A DNA stretch of 64,000 nt from Leishmania infantum JPCM5 (GCF_000002875.2 NC_009416.2:193501-257500), one strand, 5' to 3'. Positions 1 through 9,599 are shown, counted from the stretch's first letter. Numbers and translations: made by a program. The notes: generated from the letters alone by a model not told the origin.

Positions 1-785
1 TCAACATACTGTCTTCACAGTAAAAGGCTGCTCGTCGCTAGTGGTGACAGTAACAGCACACTCTTGTAAATAGAAAGACGCACTCTGCGCCACTCATCCA
101 CTCCTCTACCCGTCCAGAGGTGGGTGACCCTATTCAGCGGGAAAGCGTCCCCGGCACTCCGAAGAAGACGTTCTCAAGAGCCTCATGCTTCTCCTTCACT
201 CTCTTCTCTCCCACTGCCTCTCCTCCCTTTGTGGTGGCCACGTCTCCTGCCTGCGCTCACTGTGCGAAAAAAAAAAGTAAAGGTACATTGAGAGGAAAAC
301 ACGGAAAAAAGTCAACGAGGTTCAGAAGTCTATCTTCAACAGCTGTAATCTGTTCTGCGCCCTCCAGTGACACCTACGTTCTCTTTTCTTCTCTCTTCCT
401 CCTGCCGTATCGTCTCACTGTGTGTTGTTTTACGGTCCTTTTTTTTTTCTGCACCTAGTCCTTCTTTTCCGGGCTTCTGTGTTGGGCGCTTTGCCGGCCC
501 GACGAGCGCGCTGGTGTCCCAAGGGTGAAGTGCTCAAAGAAAGGATTGCCATAATCGAGCCGGGGCACGGAGGTCGGATCTCATACACAATTCCAAAAGT
601 ATTACTTCAAATGTAACTCTCTTTTCTTTTTTTTTCTCTGCTTGAACTGCTCTTTGCCTCGGCACTTGTGCCCGTCGCGCTCTCTTCGCTCGGCAGCAGA
701 CACGCAGAGGTAGGCACGCGCACGCACACAAAGAACTACTAAAGAAGTGTGATAAGGCACCACATACACGGAAACGGACGTGCCC
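1..785. other. Intergenic/UTR, no gene seen
   Basis: This stretch is pyrimidine-rich, with T runs near 429-452 and 621-636. I see no open frame with coding-like composition. Its distal part supplies the trans-splice signal for the small Cys-rich gene that follows. Confidence 0.6.
616..696 (+). promoter_or_regulatory. Predicted spliced-leader acceptor for the Cys-rich gene
   Basis: A polypyrimidine tract (616-639) is followed by pyrimidine-rich sequence. The first AG downstream of it is at 695-696, 89 nt before the ATG at 786. This is the standard kinetoplastid trans-splicing arrangement, and the site is inferred from sequence only. Confidence 0.55.
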
Positions 786-1019
786 ATGTTTTCTAGTCCC
801 CCGCCAGTCGCCCCACTTGGCGCGCCGATGCCACCACTGCTGATGCACCACTGCTACCACAACGTCCTGTGCAAATGCGGCGCCGTGGTGTGTACGCAGT
901 GCTCGCGTGTGTGCATGGCGTGTGACTGCCACGTGTGCCCCCACTGCCTTCCTTTCAATATGCGCCACTGCAAAAGTTGCTGCATCGCATGCTTTCGCAA
1001 CTGCAGGCACAACTTGTGA
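786..1019 (+). CDS. Small Cys/His-rich protein, putative metal-binding microprotein
   Basis: This is a 77-residue frame with 15 cysteines and several histidines, all in its last 57 residues, after a Pro-rich N-terminal segment of about 20 residues. Cysteines occur as CxC, CxxC and CxxxC spacings, with CC and HH pairs, which suggests zinc binding or a disulfide-rich fold. There is no signal peptide or clear transmembrane segment. I chose the ATG at 786; a GTG two codons upstream is not a likely eukaryotic start. Third-position GC is roughly three quarters, like the long genes nearby, and a good splice acceptor lies 89 nt upstream. I do not recognise the family, so the function is unknown. The main doubt is its length. 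Confidence 0.6.
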   Translation: MFSSPPPVAPLGAPMPPLLMHHCYHNVLCKCGAVVCTQCSRVCMACDCHVCPHCLPFNMRHCKSCCIACFRNCRHNL

Positions 1020-1127
1020 CACGCCTGCAAATATCGCCGTCCATCATTCATCCTTGCCTTCGCTGTGTATGATCTCGTGGATTGCTTTCTTGACACTGTG
1101 GGCAAGAATGTGTTACGATATCAGGCG

Positions 1128-1146
1128 GCGCCCCGCCGCGGGGCGT
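1128..1146 (+). other. GC-rich stem-loop in probable 3' UTR
   Basis: An eight-base arm (1128-1135) pairs with 1139-1146 across a three-base loop; the outermost pair is G-U. It lies about 110 bases after a stop codon, so it would sit in the 3' UTR. Function unknown. Confidence 0.5.
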
Positions 1147-1557
1147 GGCAGCGTGCCCATTCACAGGAGTGCCTTCCTTATACAACAACAACAAAAGACG
1201 AAAGCCACTGACAACACGGAGATGCTGAGTAGTCGGCAACTGCTCAGATCGTCGTAGTGCGCCACCACGCGTGCAAAAGACATTTCTCCGCGGGCGATGA
1301 TCGTGTGTCTCTTTGACGCCATTGCTCACCGAGCGCTTCGATCTTGTGTCTGGGTGCCTTCTTTTCTTCACCCCCTAACGGCTGTTGCTGCTGCCTTTCC
1401 CTACCTCTCTTCCGTCTCCTCTTCTATTCTGCACCCTCTCACCGCCATTTTCTCCCGCCTGGCGGCTGCGCTAGTTGTCCCTTGCAGTCACTCAAGAAGC
1501 GCGCTAGCGCAGAGTTGGCACCTACGAGCTTCCCCAGGTGAGTGAAAGAGCGGCACA

Positions 1558-1589
1558 CTCACTTGCCCTCTCCCCTCTTCCGCATTCAG
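1558..1589 (+). promoter_or_regulatory. Predicted spliced-leader acceptor
   Basis: A CT-rich tract at 1558-1580 is followed by the first AG at 1588-1589, 58 nt upstream of the ATG at 1648. Predicted from sequence only. Confidence 0.6.
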
Positions 1590-1647
1590 CGGTCGCCATT
1601 TTTGTCTCTCGGAATCCTGCGTAGCGAATTTACGCTGACACGTCGCC

Positions 1648-2085
1648 ATGTTGGTCCGCAGTATCACCAAATGCGTGGTCCCGCTCATCAAGGCGACGAG
1701 CTACACGAGCTCCTATATTGTGGAGCATCCACCCACCCCTGTGAGGCTCACCTTCATGCTGCCTCTCCACAACAAGTCCATGCCCACACCACTTCTCGAC
1801 CCCGAACGGCTGCAGGAGATTAGCTGCGGTACCGGTCAGCCTGCTCAGCGTGGCCGCCGAAAGCCACTTGTGTGGAAGCGCCGAAAGCCGTGGTTCGACC
1901 ACCAGTGGTCACTCGACCTGCAACGCATCAAGAAGGGCCCTGAAACACCTCACTTCCCCGACGGTACTCCGTTTACGCAGATCCGCTCTTTCCAGTCATT
2001 TGCAGGGCGCTCCTGGAAGATCAACGCTGGCCGCCGGCGCAAGATTCGCCTGTCGCTGAAGCGTGGTCGCAGGAAGCTGCTGTAA
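1648..2085 (+). CDS. Small basic hypothetical protein, possibly a mitoribosomal subunit
   Basis: This encodes 145 residues and is strongly basic, especially the last 20 residues, which alternate Arg/Lys with Leu/Ile (RRRKIRLSLKRGRRKLL). The N-terminus (MLVRSITKCVVPLIKATS) has Arg/Lys, Ser/Thr and aliphatic residues but no acidic residue, as in a mitochondrial presequence. The central region is rich in Pro, Trp and aromatic residues. Small, basic, lineage-specific proteins with presequences are common among kinetoplastid mitochondrial ribosome subunits, so that role is a reasonable guess, but no family motif proves it. The start is the first ATG after a clear acceptor. There is no membrane segment. 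Confidence 0.7.
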   Translation: MLVRSITKCVVPLIKATSYTSSYIVEHPPTPVRLTFMLPLHNKSMPTPLLDPERLQEISCGTGQPAQRGRRKPLVWKRRKPWFDHQWSLDLQRIKKGPETPHFPDGTPFTQIRSFQSFAGRSWKINAGRRRKIRLSLKRGRRKLL

Positions 2086-3221
2086 CCGCGGCACCGAGAG
2101 TTAGTGAGCCAGAGATTTGTAGCATGCTACGTGTTTCTTGCTGGGCCTTTTTTGTGTGTTATGTGGACAGCTGGATGCGTCTCTGTCTTGTCGCTGAAGA
2201 GTGCGACGACAGGCTGGTGCAAGAGCCCGCTTTTATGGGGCGCGAAACCTGTGCTGTCTTTGGTGGCGCGAAACAGGCAGAAGACGTATAGCTACAGGGT
2301 GCTACTGTCGGTTCGTTGACGGCCTTGGTGTTTGTGTGTGTTCCTGTTGCCCCACATCTTTCTCGGTATGGGTTTGTGCTGGGGTAGTCTCTTTGCGGTT
2401 CGATTCTTTTTCACATCTTTCGCGCTAGTGGTGGAGACAGGCGAACTGCAAAACCAATAAAATCGAAGAGACATGCTGCCAGCCGCGCTGTAGCACATCG
2501 CGTTGAGCTGCGCCTTCTGTTGATGAGCTGGAGCGGCAAGGGAAGGGGAAAGGATGTTGGATGTGGTGCGTTCCTCCCTCCAGTCAGCACCAGAGTGCCT
2601 GAAGACAGCCTCCCACTCCTCTCTTTGTGATGAGAAGTGCAGTTCTGAGCGTCGCCTGTCGGTTGCACAGGAGACATAGCCCCGCATATTATTTGCCCAT
2701 CCCCGTGCTCGCGTGTGCGCACTGGAAAGCCGAGGCAGGCTGGAATACTTCGCAGCGAATGACAGTTATTATTTCTCGTCGTGGCGGCAGTTGATAATGA
2801 ATGACCGCTATTTTCGACACCTTCATATCTTTTCCATCTTTCTCATGATCTTCTTGCTTTCCCTTGCCTCTTCCTCTGTTCACGGCGTCGTGTTTTTTCG
2901 TGTTCAATGACCTCCCATTTAAACCGTTGCAGCACCACCGCACGTGCCGCTCTCCGTAAGCGGTAAATATCGGTGCTGTGGTGGCGCACCTGCCTCACAG
3001 CACGCATTCCCTTTCTCTCCCCTTCATTTCAGCGTGTTTCTAACCTCTTCTCATGCTTTGCCGCGCGCATTTCTTTTTCGTTCTTTGCAGCTAATCTATT
3101 TAGCGAATTCTGGTTGCCGTACGCACGTGCATTGGCCTGCCTAGCGTTCCATATTCAGAGTGTATCTCTTTTCTGTTTTTTTTTCCGCAGCTCCTCTTGC
3201 TCCCCTTGTTTCTCCTCGCAG
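2086..3221. other. Intergenic/UTR, no gene seen
   Basis: This is a probable 3' UTR followed by the 5' UTR of the transporter gene. Only short frames of low-complexity or unconvincing composition are present. Confidence 0.6.
3166..3190 (+). promoter_or_regulatory. Predicted spliced-leader acceptor of the TauE/SafE gene
   Basis: A T-rich tract runs from 3166 to 3188, with AG at 3189-3190, 31 nt before the ATG at 3222. A second AG abuts the ATG (3220-3221) and would leave no 5' UTR, so the upstream AG is preferred. It also shows that the 83 open codons upstream of 3222 are not coding. Confidence 0.65.
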
Positions 3222-4757
3222 ATGACCATGATGCGGCGATGTAGAGGCTTCAAGCTCTGCACCGCCATCGGCCTCGCACTAATGGCGGTGCTGTTGATGA
3301 GTAGCGCGTCCGCCGCGGAAACCAGCTGCGGCTTCAGCACCCAGCGCTTGCAGTGCGGCGACTTTGCATGCGACAAGGAGGGGAAGATTTGTATTGCGTG
3401 CCGCGCGGACAACGACTGCTACCCTGGCGCGATGCGCTGCGACGCGACCTCGGGGAAGTGCAAGATGCGCAGCTTCACCTCCCTCTTCGGAGCGCGCACT
3501 ATCCTTGCGATGCTGGGCGCTTTCGTTGTCTGCTCCATTGCAGTGCTCGCTGGCGTCGGTGGTGGCGGCATTCTGGTGCCCATGTTCTGCGGACTAATGG
3601 AGATCCCCATGCAGTCCGCTGTGGGGATGTCACAGTCCACCATTTGCGGACAGAGCACGCTCAACATGTACTTGATCATCCGGCAAAAGCACCCCGACTC
3701 TAGCTGGGATCGTCCGCTGATTAATTACCAGTATCTGAGCCTGCTTCTGCCACCCGGTCTCATCGGTACCTTAATTGGCGGAATTCTGAGTAAGCTCTGC
3801 CCTGATGTGCTGCGCCTCATCCTTCTTCTTGTGCTGCTCTCCGTTGTGCTCTACCGCAGCTGGGAGACGATGAAGAAGCAGTACCGGCAGGACACGGATC
3901 CGATGCATGTGACTGTGGAGGCGAACGACGCGAACGCAACGTCGCATCGGGAGAGCTACGACGGCAATGGCAAGAGCCAGAGCCGCGAGCTGACCGAGAC
4001 GGCTGGCGGTGCCAAGAAGGGGTTGTGCGAGGACATCGCTGTTTTGCCGACGCCGGAGCAGAGTCCACCGCCTATCGAGCGCCCGCCGCAATCACAGTAC
4101 CTGCAGCAGGAGCTCTCTATGAACATTGCCTGCTTCCTGGTGCTGCTTCTGTTCAACATTTTCCGGACGTACACAGTGTGCGGCGGCTTCCTGTATTGGC
4201 TGTGTGTGTTGGTTCCCGTGGCCTTTCTGAGCGTCGTGTTCTACTTCAACCGCGAGAAGCTGCGCAAGCTGACGGAGTCTGACCCGGCGCAGATGACGTT
4301 CACCTGGACTCAACGAAACTCGGTGACTTACCCGATGGTGGCGGTGCTTGCAGGTGGGTCAGCGGCCATGCTTGGCATCGGCGGTGGCCTTGTGCTGGGG
4401 TTTGTACTGAACGAGGTGGGTATAGTGCCTCAAGAAGCATCGGCGACGGGCGGTATGGCCACCTTCTTCATTGCCTTCTCGTCTGCGCTGCATCTCCTCA
4501 TCACGGGTAGCCTTGTCGTCGACTTTAGCGTCGTCTTCTGCATTGTTGGGCTATGCAGCAGCGCCTTGGGCCAGCTAGTAATCATGAATTACATCAAGAG
4601 GCGCGGCCTGAGCTACCTCATCATCGGCTCTCTCGTCTTCGTTGTTGGTGGCTCGCTGGTTGCGCTCGGTGGCTATGGTATCTACAACGCCGTCATCTCC
4701 ACCCAGGCAGGCGGCTCCGTGCTGGCGTTTGGCCGCTTCTGTGCGAGAGCGAAGTAG
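3222..4757 (+). CDS. TauE/SafE-family membrane transporter with Cys-rich ectodomain
   Basis: This is a 511-residue protein. A hydrophobic signal sequence (about 12-32) is followed by a compact Cys-rich segment (36-80, eight Cys) that should face the lumen or exterior. A first block of membrane helices (about 92-212) carries the Gly-rich motif GVGGGG at 111-116. A hydrophilic loop of about 85 residues (215-298), rich in charged residues and Pro, follows. A second block (about 300-495) has the related motif GIGGG at 385-389. The two-fold repeat with Gly-rich motifs is typical of the TauE/SafE (former DUF81) family of anion or sulfur-compound exporters; eukaryotic members include membrane-trafficking proteins with similar Cys-rich N-termini. 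The substrate is unknown. The start is set by the splice site and the signal peptide. Confidence 0.88.
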   Translation: MTMMRRCRGFKLCTAIGLALMAVLLMSSASAAETSCGFSTQRLQCGDFACDKEGKICIACRADNDCYPGAMRCDATSGKCKMRSFTSLFGARTILAMLGAFVVCSIAVLAGVGGGGILVPMFCGLMEIPMQSAVGMSQSTICGQSTLNMYLIIRQKHPDSSWDRPLINYQYLSLLLPPGLIGTLIGGILSKLCPDVLRLILLLVLLSVVLYRSWETMKKQYRQDTDPMHVTVEANDANATSHRESYDGNGKSQSRELTETAGGAKKGLCEDIAVLPTPEQSPPPIERPPQSQYLQQELSMNIACFLVLLLFNIFRTYTVCGGFLYWLCVLVPVAFLSVVFYFNREKLRKLTESDPAQMTFTWTQRNSVTYPMVAVLAGGSAAMLGIGGGLVLGFVLNEVGIVPQEASATGGMATFFIAFSSALHLLITGSLVVDFSVVFCIVGLCSSALGQLVIMNYIKRRGLSYLIIGSLVFVVGGSLVALGGYGIYNAVISTQAGGSVLAFGRFCARAK

Positions 4758-5244
4758 ACAGCCAAGCGTACCGGAAAGAGCAGCCAGAACGCAAAAACAG
4801 GCAAACGCGTACGCGTTCACACTTCCCTTCACCCTTCCCCCCTTCCCCCCTCCCCCACACTTCGATGACCGTTCGCTTTGCTATCAGGGCGAGTATGCGC
4901 GCCTGTCTTTCGATGTCCTCCCTCTTTCCCTGCCTTGACTTGCCGAGGAGCTGCCCGTTCGTCTCCAGGTGTATGGTGGAGGGCCTCATCCTTGTGTGGA
5001 TGCGCCACGTCCCTACCCTTTTATGTATTTCCGCCAAGTAGGGACGTGCTCAGGGCCGGAAGGATGGCAAGGGTGGGACGGACGGGGAGGTGGGGAACGC
5101 ACGAAGGAAGAGAATCGTAGTGACTGCCGCGTGGCTTGTTTTTATCGCTCTTCTTCGTTTTTTTTTCTCGGATGCTCGCTCTTCTTCCTTCAGTCTTTTC
5201 GTTTTTTTTTTTTGGGGGGGGGGGAATGTTTCTGCTCATCCTGC
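4758..5244. other. Intergenic/3' UTR
   Basis: Pyrimidine-rich sequence ending in a T12-G11 tract. No gene is seen. The left edge of the following retroposon remnant is not sharp. Confidence 0.55.
5202..5224 (+). repeat. T12-G11 homopolymer junction
   Basis: Twelve T (5202-5213) are followed directly by eleven G (5214-5224), just upstream of the first recognisable retroposon sequence. It is probably a slippage-prone microsatellite. Confidence 0.9.
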
Positions 5245-5677
5245 CTGAAAGTGAGGCTCATTGCTGCGCCTCTCCTGAGGCCGCACAAGCGTGGTGATGA
5301 TCCCGCGTCCTACCGCCCCTGGGACACCGACCGGCAATCTGTGCAAGTTACTCGTGCGAATGACCTCGCGATGACTGCGCGCCCATGTGGAAGACATGCT
5401 CCAGCCATGGAGGTCTGGCTTCCGTGCTCACCGCCCCACTGCCCACCCCCTGGAGACTCGCACCTTTACAGAGTACTGCAATGCCAGCCAGGTGCCAAGA
5501 CAGGAGCAATGCCTGCGGACTCCACTTGCGCATTCGACTCGCTAGCTCGCAGCGCTATCATGGCACTCAAGTTCAACGCAGACCCAAGCCGTCCTCGCTC
5601 GGCCATGGAGGTCTCAGACGATTGTTTCGGCTGTGCTCGCTTCTGCAAGAGATCGACGGTGGCCAGCTTGTGCATGC

Positions 5678-5716
5678 GGAGTCCCACAAGGATCGGCCGT
5701 AGGCCCTCTTTTCTTC
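5678..5716 (+). pseudogene. Reverse transcriptase motif B remnant
   Basis: This 13-residue block (GVPQGSAVGPLFF) is the best-preserved reverse-transcriptase signature of copy A. Frame changes are needed both upstream, to reach AFDS, and downstream, to reach FTDG, so the gene is dead. Confidence 0.8.
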
Positions 5717-6078
5717 GTCAGTGCACTGGACTCGCTAAGTGGAGCTCAACAGGAGACCCGGACTGCACCACGCCTCCTTTACCGATGGCGTTGCCTGCCT
5801 CACGCCCTCCACAGGCATGGGTGCCACACGAGCCCGACTGAAGCCCGTCTTCTGATGTGGGCGGGGCACTGGACACTGAAGCATTCCGTGGTGATGAGCG
5901 CCCCCACTCAAAGCGCGGTGCGCACTCTTCGGCGCGCGACACCGCAATCAACTGCAACTCTCCACACTCACGCGGGGGGGGACGCCCTGCGCACTGGGCG
6001 TGGGAGGCGCACACGCCGGGCGGCAGCGCTGTCGCAGCACTTCGGCAGCTCTCGCACGGGTATGCAGCTATCGACCCT

Positions 6079-6873
6079 TGGTGACATGAACGGAACTGCC
6101 AGATGGAGACAGCGAGCCACCCGGGCAGCAGCGTTGCCCTGAGGCAGGCCCCGGCCCCGAAAACGCGCGCCCCGCGCGCACGCGCTGCGAATGGCCGCTG
6201 GCACGGTGTATCCCGCCCAAGCAAGGCATGGAGCGGTGAGCAGGGCGCGGGCGACGGTGGAGAGGGGCGCGCAGAGATGCACAGTGATGAGCCCCAAAGT
6301 GCATGTGTGGGGAACGTGCGGCATCTCCTGCATCGGACCTGGTGGGCTGATGTGGCGCAGATGCCGGAAGCATGAGGGGGCCACCCCGGGCTGCACCGTC
6401 GAGCCCCCGCAGACTCCGATGTGGAGAGTCGCCGCACCACATTGAGGAATGCCGCGGCCTGAGGGGACGGAGGGAGAGGCATGGCACACAGGCAGAGTGT
6501 GCGGGGCCTCCGAGGGCCCTCGCCTGCAGCTGGGCAACTGCCTCCCTGAGCTCATCCGGCACGCGCCTAGGCCCGCCCCTAATTACCCGCGCGCCAGACG
6601 CCAGGGTGTTCCGCCCCTCGAGCAGGACCCCGGAGGTGGCCTGCTTGGATCAAGGCATGCAGTCCAGCCGGGTCCGCCTGGCGCCGATCGCGCAGCACGT
6701 ATCCGAGGAAGGACGAGAGGTGCACGCTAGAAGCATGGCCCAATGCAGCGGCAGGACGGCTCGTCCCAGACGAGCAGGGCTGAGCCATGGCGCAGCAGAG
6801 GTAGGAGAACTGCGATTGCGTGTGTGCGCATAGTTGTTGACTTGCTCGTGGCAGAATGACCACGTGGTCAAAA
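6079..6873 (+). repeat. Direct repeat, left copy (DIRE 3' end)
   Basis: About 780 bases (6079-6858) match 54765-55544 with no difference I could see, followed by about 15 similar bases ending in an A run. The offset is a constant 48,686, so there are no indels. The short A run at the end fits the A-rich 3' end of a non-LTR element. Confidence 0.95.
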
Positions 6874-7756
6874 GTTAGGAACGATTGTTTCCGCTTTTGG
6901 CGCCGAGTAAGTCTCAAGTGGTGATCACAGTGGTAGAGCTTTCTGCAGGCAGTTTCGTGTTTTTTGGCTTGCTGGTGCAGTGGAGTTGGAAGAGGGCACT
7001 TCAGTCATTCATCATCTCACGAAGCGGACACACATAATCCTCTGCGTAGGTGGCGCGATGTAGTCTGTATCGGTTTTCTACCAAACTGCCTTGATTCTTA
7101 GTCATCGAAAGAGCACAATAGCAAGCTTCCGTGGAGATGTGCGGTGATGCCACGCCGTCGTGAACCTCTCCAAGCGCATGTGCTCTTGTGTCTGAGTGGC
7201 CGGTGTGTGTGGCGCTCCTGAAACGTGCGTCCGCCCGCGCTTCGTAGCGGAGGCGCACTTGCGGTAGGGAGTGGGTCTCATATTTTTTGCTGCCTGCTCA
7301 CAAGAGCTCAGTCGCAGCACTGGGGATTATTGATGGCTCTTTGCTCATCTAGGCTGCGCGCCCCCATGTTTTGTCCCTCCTTCATTTCTTAGCTTCAGCC
7401 TTCTTTGCCGTTTTGTCGCATCTTTACTCGCCTATTCTCTGCTTCGCATTTTTTCGCCCTCCCGATTATGCTGCGACGCTCGATATTTCCGATGGAGAGA
7501 CTCAGAACGGGACAAAAATATCGCGCAGAGAGTGTCAGCGCATACCGGGCGCTGCCGTCTTCTTTGTTGCGCATTCTTTGCGCCTGTTGACCCGCGATCG
7601 GGGGAGGGGTTGTCACGGTGCCTCATCGACTGATATCGTCCTCTGCTCAGTTGGCAACGGCCTTAGGGAAGAAAGTGAGCGCCGAAAGAGAAACGCCGCA
7701 CGTACAAGTGTGCACACAAGCGACTCGCACTTCTCCTCCCGCTCCCATCCTCAAGG
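6874..7756. other. Intergenic/UTR
   Basis: Unique sequence between the retroposon remnant and the CHCH gene. Small open frames are present but none has convincing coding character. Confidence 0.55.
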
Positions 7757-8098
7757 ATGGGCGGAAAGACCGCATTTGATGATGTCTGCGCTAACGAGGC
7801 GAAGGCGTGGAGCATCTGCCTAGAGACCAACTTGGGCGGCAAAGATGTTCGCAAGAAGTGCAGCGTGCAGCAGCAGACGTTCGACACGTGCGTTTCGGCG
7901 TGGCGGGCCAAGGTTGGACAGGCCGTTCAGGTGAAGGGGGAGAACGAAGGGGATCCGCCTTTCCAGTGTGCTTCCATGTCCTGCCACATTGGAGAGTGCT
8001 TGCGCAAGTACAACTACGACTTTGATCGGTGCAAGCCGCACACCCAGTTCTTCAAGTACTGCGTCAAGAGCTTCTACGGCCAGGACTACATTTCGTAA
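7757..8098 (+). CDS. CHCH (twin CX9C) domain protein
   Basis: This encodes 113 residues with two CX9C pairs near the N-terminus (C11/C21 and C35/C45). A second Cys cluster follows at C71, C76, C81, C92 and C102, where C92-C102 is again CX9C and C81-C92 is CX10C. Proteins with this pattern fold as coiled-coil-helix-coiled-coil-helix domains in the mitochondrial intermembrane space after Mia40/Erv1-type oxidation; trypanosomatids use Erv1 and lack a classical Mia40. The N-terminus, MGGKTAF, fits an N-myristoylation consensus, as in the metazoan MICOS subunits CHCHD3/CHCHD6, but no further similarity is seen. The role could be in respiratory-complex assembly or cristae organisation; the exact member is not recognised. 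Confidence 0.88.
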   Translation: MGGKTAFDDVCANEAKAWSICLETNLGGKDVRKKCSVQQQTFDTCVSAWRAKVGQAVQVKGENEGDPPFQCASMSCHIGECLRKYNYDFDRCKPHTQFFKYCVKSFYGQDYIS

Positions 8099-9062
8099 AG
8101 CGCTAGTGGTGAATGTGGAAGCGACCGCGATGTGCGCTTCCGTGAGTAGTCCACGAAGGACTTGCCTTCCCTTTTAGAGACTCTCCTTTCTCCACTTTCT
8201 GCCGTGACAAGTCCACGCTCCTTGTCGGCTGTATGTTGTTTTTCTTGCTGCTTAGCGTGGCTCATTTTCAAGAGACGGAAAGAGCCGTTCCCAGTGGTGC
8301 TTTCCCCAGGCGCTTTTCGTGTGCCTCTTACAGTGCGTTTGGTTGGGTTTACCGCTTTACAACAACAATATAAGCGTGCCAAATGACGACGACGCGGAGT
8401 TCACGTGGCGAGGCCCAGAGCGATGCGATCGATGATGGCACTTGATGCACCACACAAGCTCACGGCCAGCCTGAGGGCAGTTCTTTCGCTGTCTTCTAGC
8501 GAACAGGGCTGCTTGAACGTACACGTACATGACGGGCGATCTTCTTCGTTTCTGTCTTCGCCTTTTCTCTCTCGCTCATGTGTGGATCCGCTCCACTCGA
8601 CATACACAGCTCGGCTCTCTCTCTTTCTCACCACTGCCTTTGGACAAGAAAAACGATTGCGTCTCGGCTTGGCTCTGCTCTTCTCCTGTCGAGCACGGGC
8701 CTGTGCGCGCGTGTGATTTCTGGGGTGTTGCCGTGCCGTCTACCAAGGACGTTGGCGAAGCACTCCCTTGATGTACTGGACCTCGCCTGCTTCTCGGCTG
8801 ACGTTTTTTTGTGTTCGTTGCTATCCCTCCGCGTCTCGTGTCGCTCATTGAGCCAGCGCGGGTAAGGAGGTGTGAGTCTCTCTCTTCCCTTCGCCACACA
8901 CGCCGACCACATCGCCGACTGCCTCTCGTTGCCCGTATCGCCGCTCTGTCTGTCTCTGTGTTTCCCGCCACTCTGTTGTCATCCACCCTTCCCCCACCGA
9001 GCTCGCTGTGCGCGTGCGTGTGTGTGTCCCTTCTTCTTTCTGTTCCGTTGACGTTAGGCCTG
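8099..9062. other. Intergenic/UTR
   Basis: Pyrimidine-rich spacer. The open codons directly upstream of 9063 are in frame with the RING gene but contain no ATG. They read as low-complexity Ser/Leu/Pro-rich UTR. Confidence 0.6.
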
Positions 9063-9599
9063 ATGGGCTTTCATGAAAGCGCTGGCGCGCCGTCGCAAAA
9101 CGGAGAGAGCTCGTTGTTTCCCTGCCCGCAAGGCGAGCTGCCGTCGCCGTTTGGCTGCATACCGCCTTCGGCGGAGGACACCGTCTTCATAAACACGAAC
9201 AAGTTGGTCTGGGTGAACTCCGGTGCGCAGCTCATCATCATCCTCGTTGGCGTGATCGAATTCCTCTTAGGTACCTTGTACTTCTTCATTAGACGGCGGC
9301 GCACCGAGGAAAGGCTGGAACGCTCTCGTGCCGCTCGGCAGTCTTTGCGCGTGAACGAGGACGGGAACGTGGCTGACCCCCCCAAGAAGCACCTCTTCTC
9401 CCGCAGCCCAACGCTGCATCGTCCACTAAAACCCGTGTCGGAGCTGAACGGGAGGTGCTGTGGCTGCGCGAGAATCGCTGACACGGTGCTGCTGCCTTGC
9501 AAGCACGCCGTGTGCTGCTACTCGTGCTCCGACCACGCCACCTACTGCCCTTTCTGCAAAGAGGCCTGCACAGACCGCCAGCGACTCTTTGCGGTGTAG
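9063..9599 (+). CDS. Membrane-anchored IAP-type RING finger protein, putative E3 ubiquitin ligase
   Basis: This is a 178-residue protein. A short N-terminal segment is followed by one strong transmembrane helix (about 55-76), then Arg-rich residues (RRRR, 77-80) that should mark the cytosolic side. A C-terminal C3HC4 RING (132-165) has ligands C132, C135, C146, H148, C152, C155, C162 and C165. The protein ends 13 residues after the last ligand in RLFAV, close to the short hydrophobic tail of IAP and MUL1 RINGs, which helps dimerisation and E2 activation. A ubiquitin ligase on an internal membrane, perhaps the mitochondrial outer membrane or ER, is inferred. The start is the first ATG in frame. 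A UBE2H-type E2 lies 42 kb downstream, but nothing in the sequence links the two. Confidence 0.85.
   Translation: MGFHESAGAPSQNGESSLFPCPQGELPSPFGCIPPSAEDTVFINTNKLVWVNSGAQLIIILVGVIEFLLGTLYFFIRRRRTEERLERSRAARQSLRVNEDGNVADPPKKHLFSRSPTLHRPLKPVSELNGRCCGCARIADTVLLPCKHAVCCYSCSDHATYCPFCKEACTDRQRLFAV

Larger units (their letters stand above)
1020..1647. other. Intergenic/UTR with a GC hairpin
   Basis: This is probably the 3' UTR of the Cys-rich gene and the 5' UTR of the next gene. A GC-rich hairpin lies at 1128-1146 and is followed by a CAA-rich segment near 1183-1195. No gene is seen. Confidence 0.6.
5245..6873 (+). mobile_element. Degenerate ingi/L1Tc-type non-LTR retroposon (DIRE), copy A
   Basis: This is a broken reverse-transcriptase gene read in three different frames. 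DPASYRP (near 5299-5319) is followed in another frame by NLCKLL (5336-5353). AFDS, the remains of motif A, lies at 5530-5541, and the best block, GVPQGSAVGPLFF (motif B), at 5678-5716. Motif C survives in a third frame as FTDG (from about 5778), where an active enzyme has (F/Y)xDD. Towards the 3' end, Cys/His remnants such as HHIEECRGL (near 6441) fit the C-terminal zinc-binding region of these elements. The right part, 6079 to about 6873, recurs almost exactly at 54765-55559. The element cannot encode an active enzyme. The left boundary is approximate and no target-site duplication was found. Confidence 0.8.

Noticed and set aside
5718..6562. Minus-strand frames of up to 254 codons in DIRE copy A, repeated in copy B
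   Set aside because: They are shadows of GC-rich retroposon sequence whose coding signal is on the + strand.
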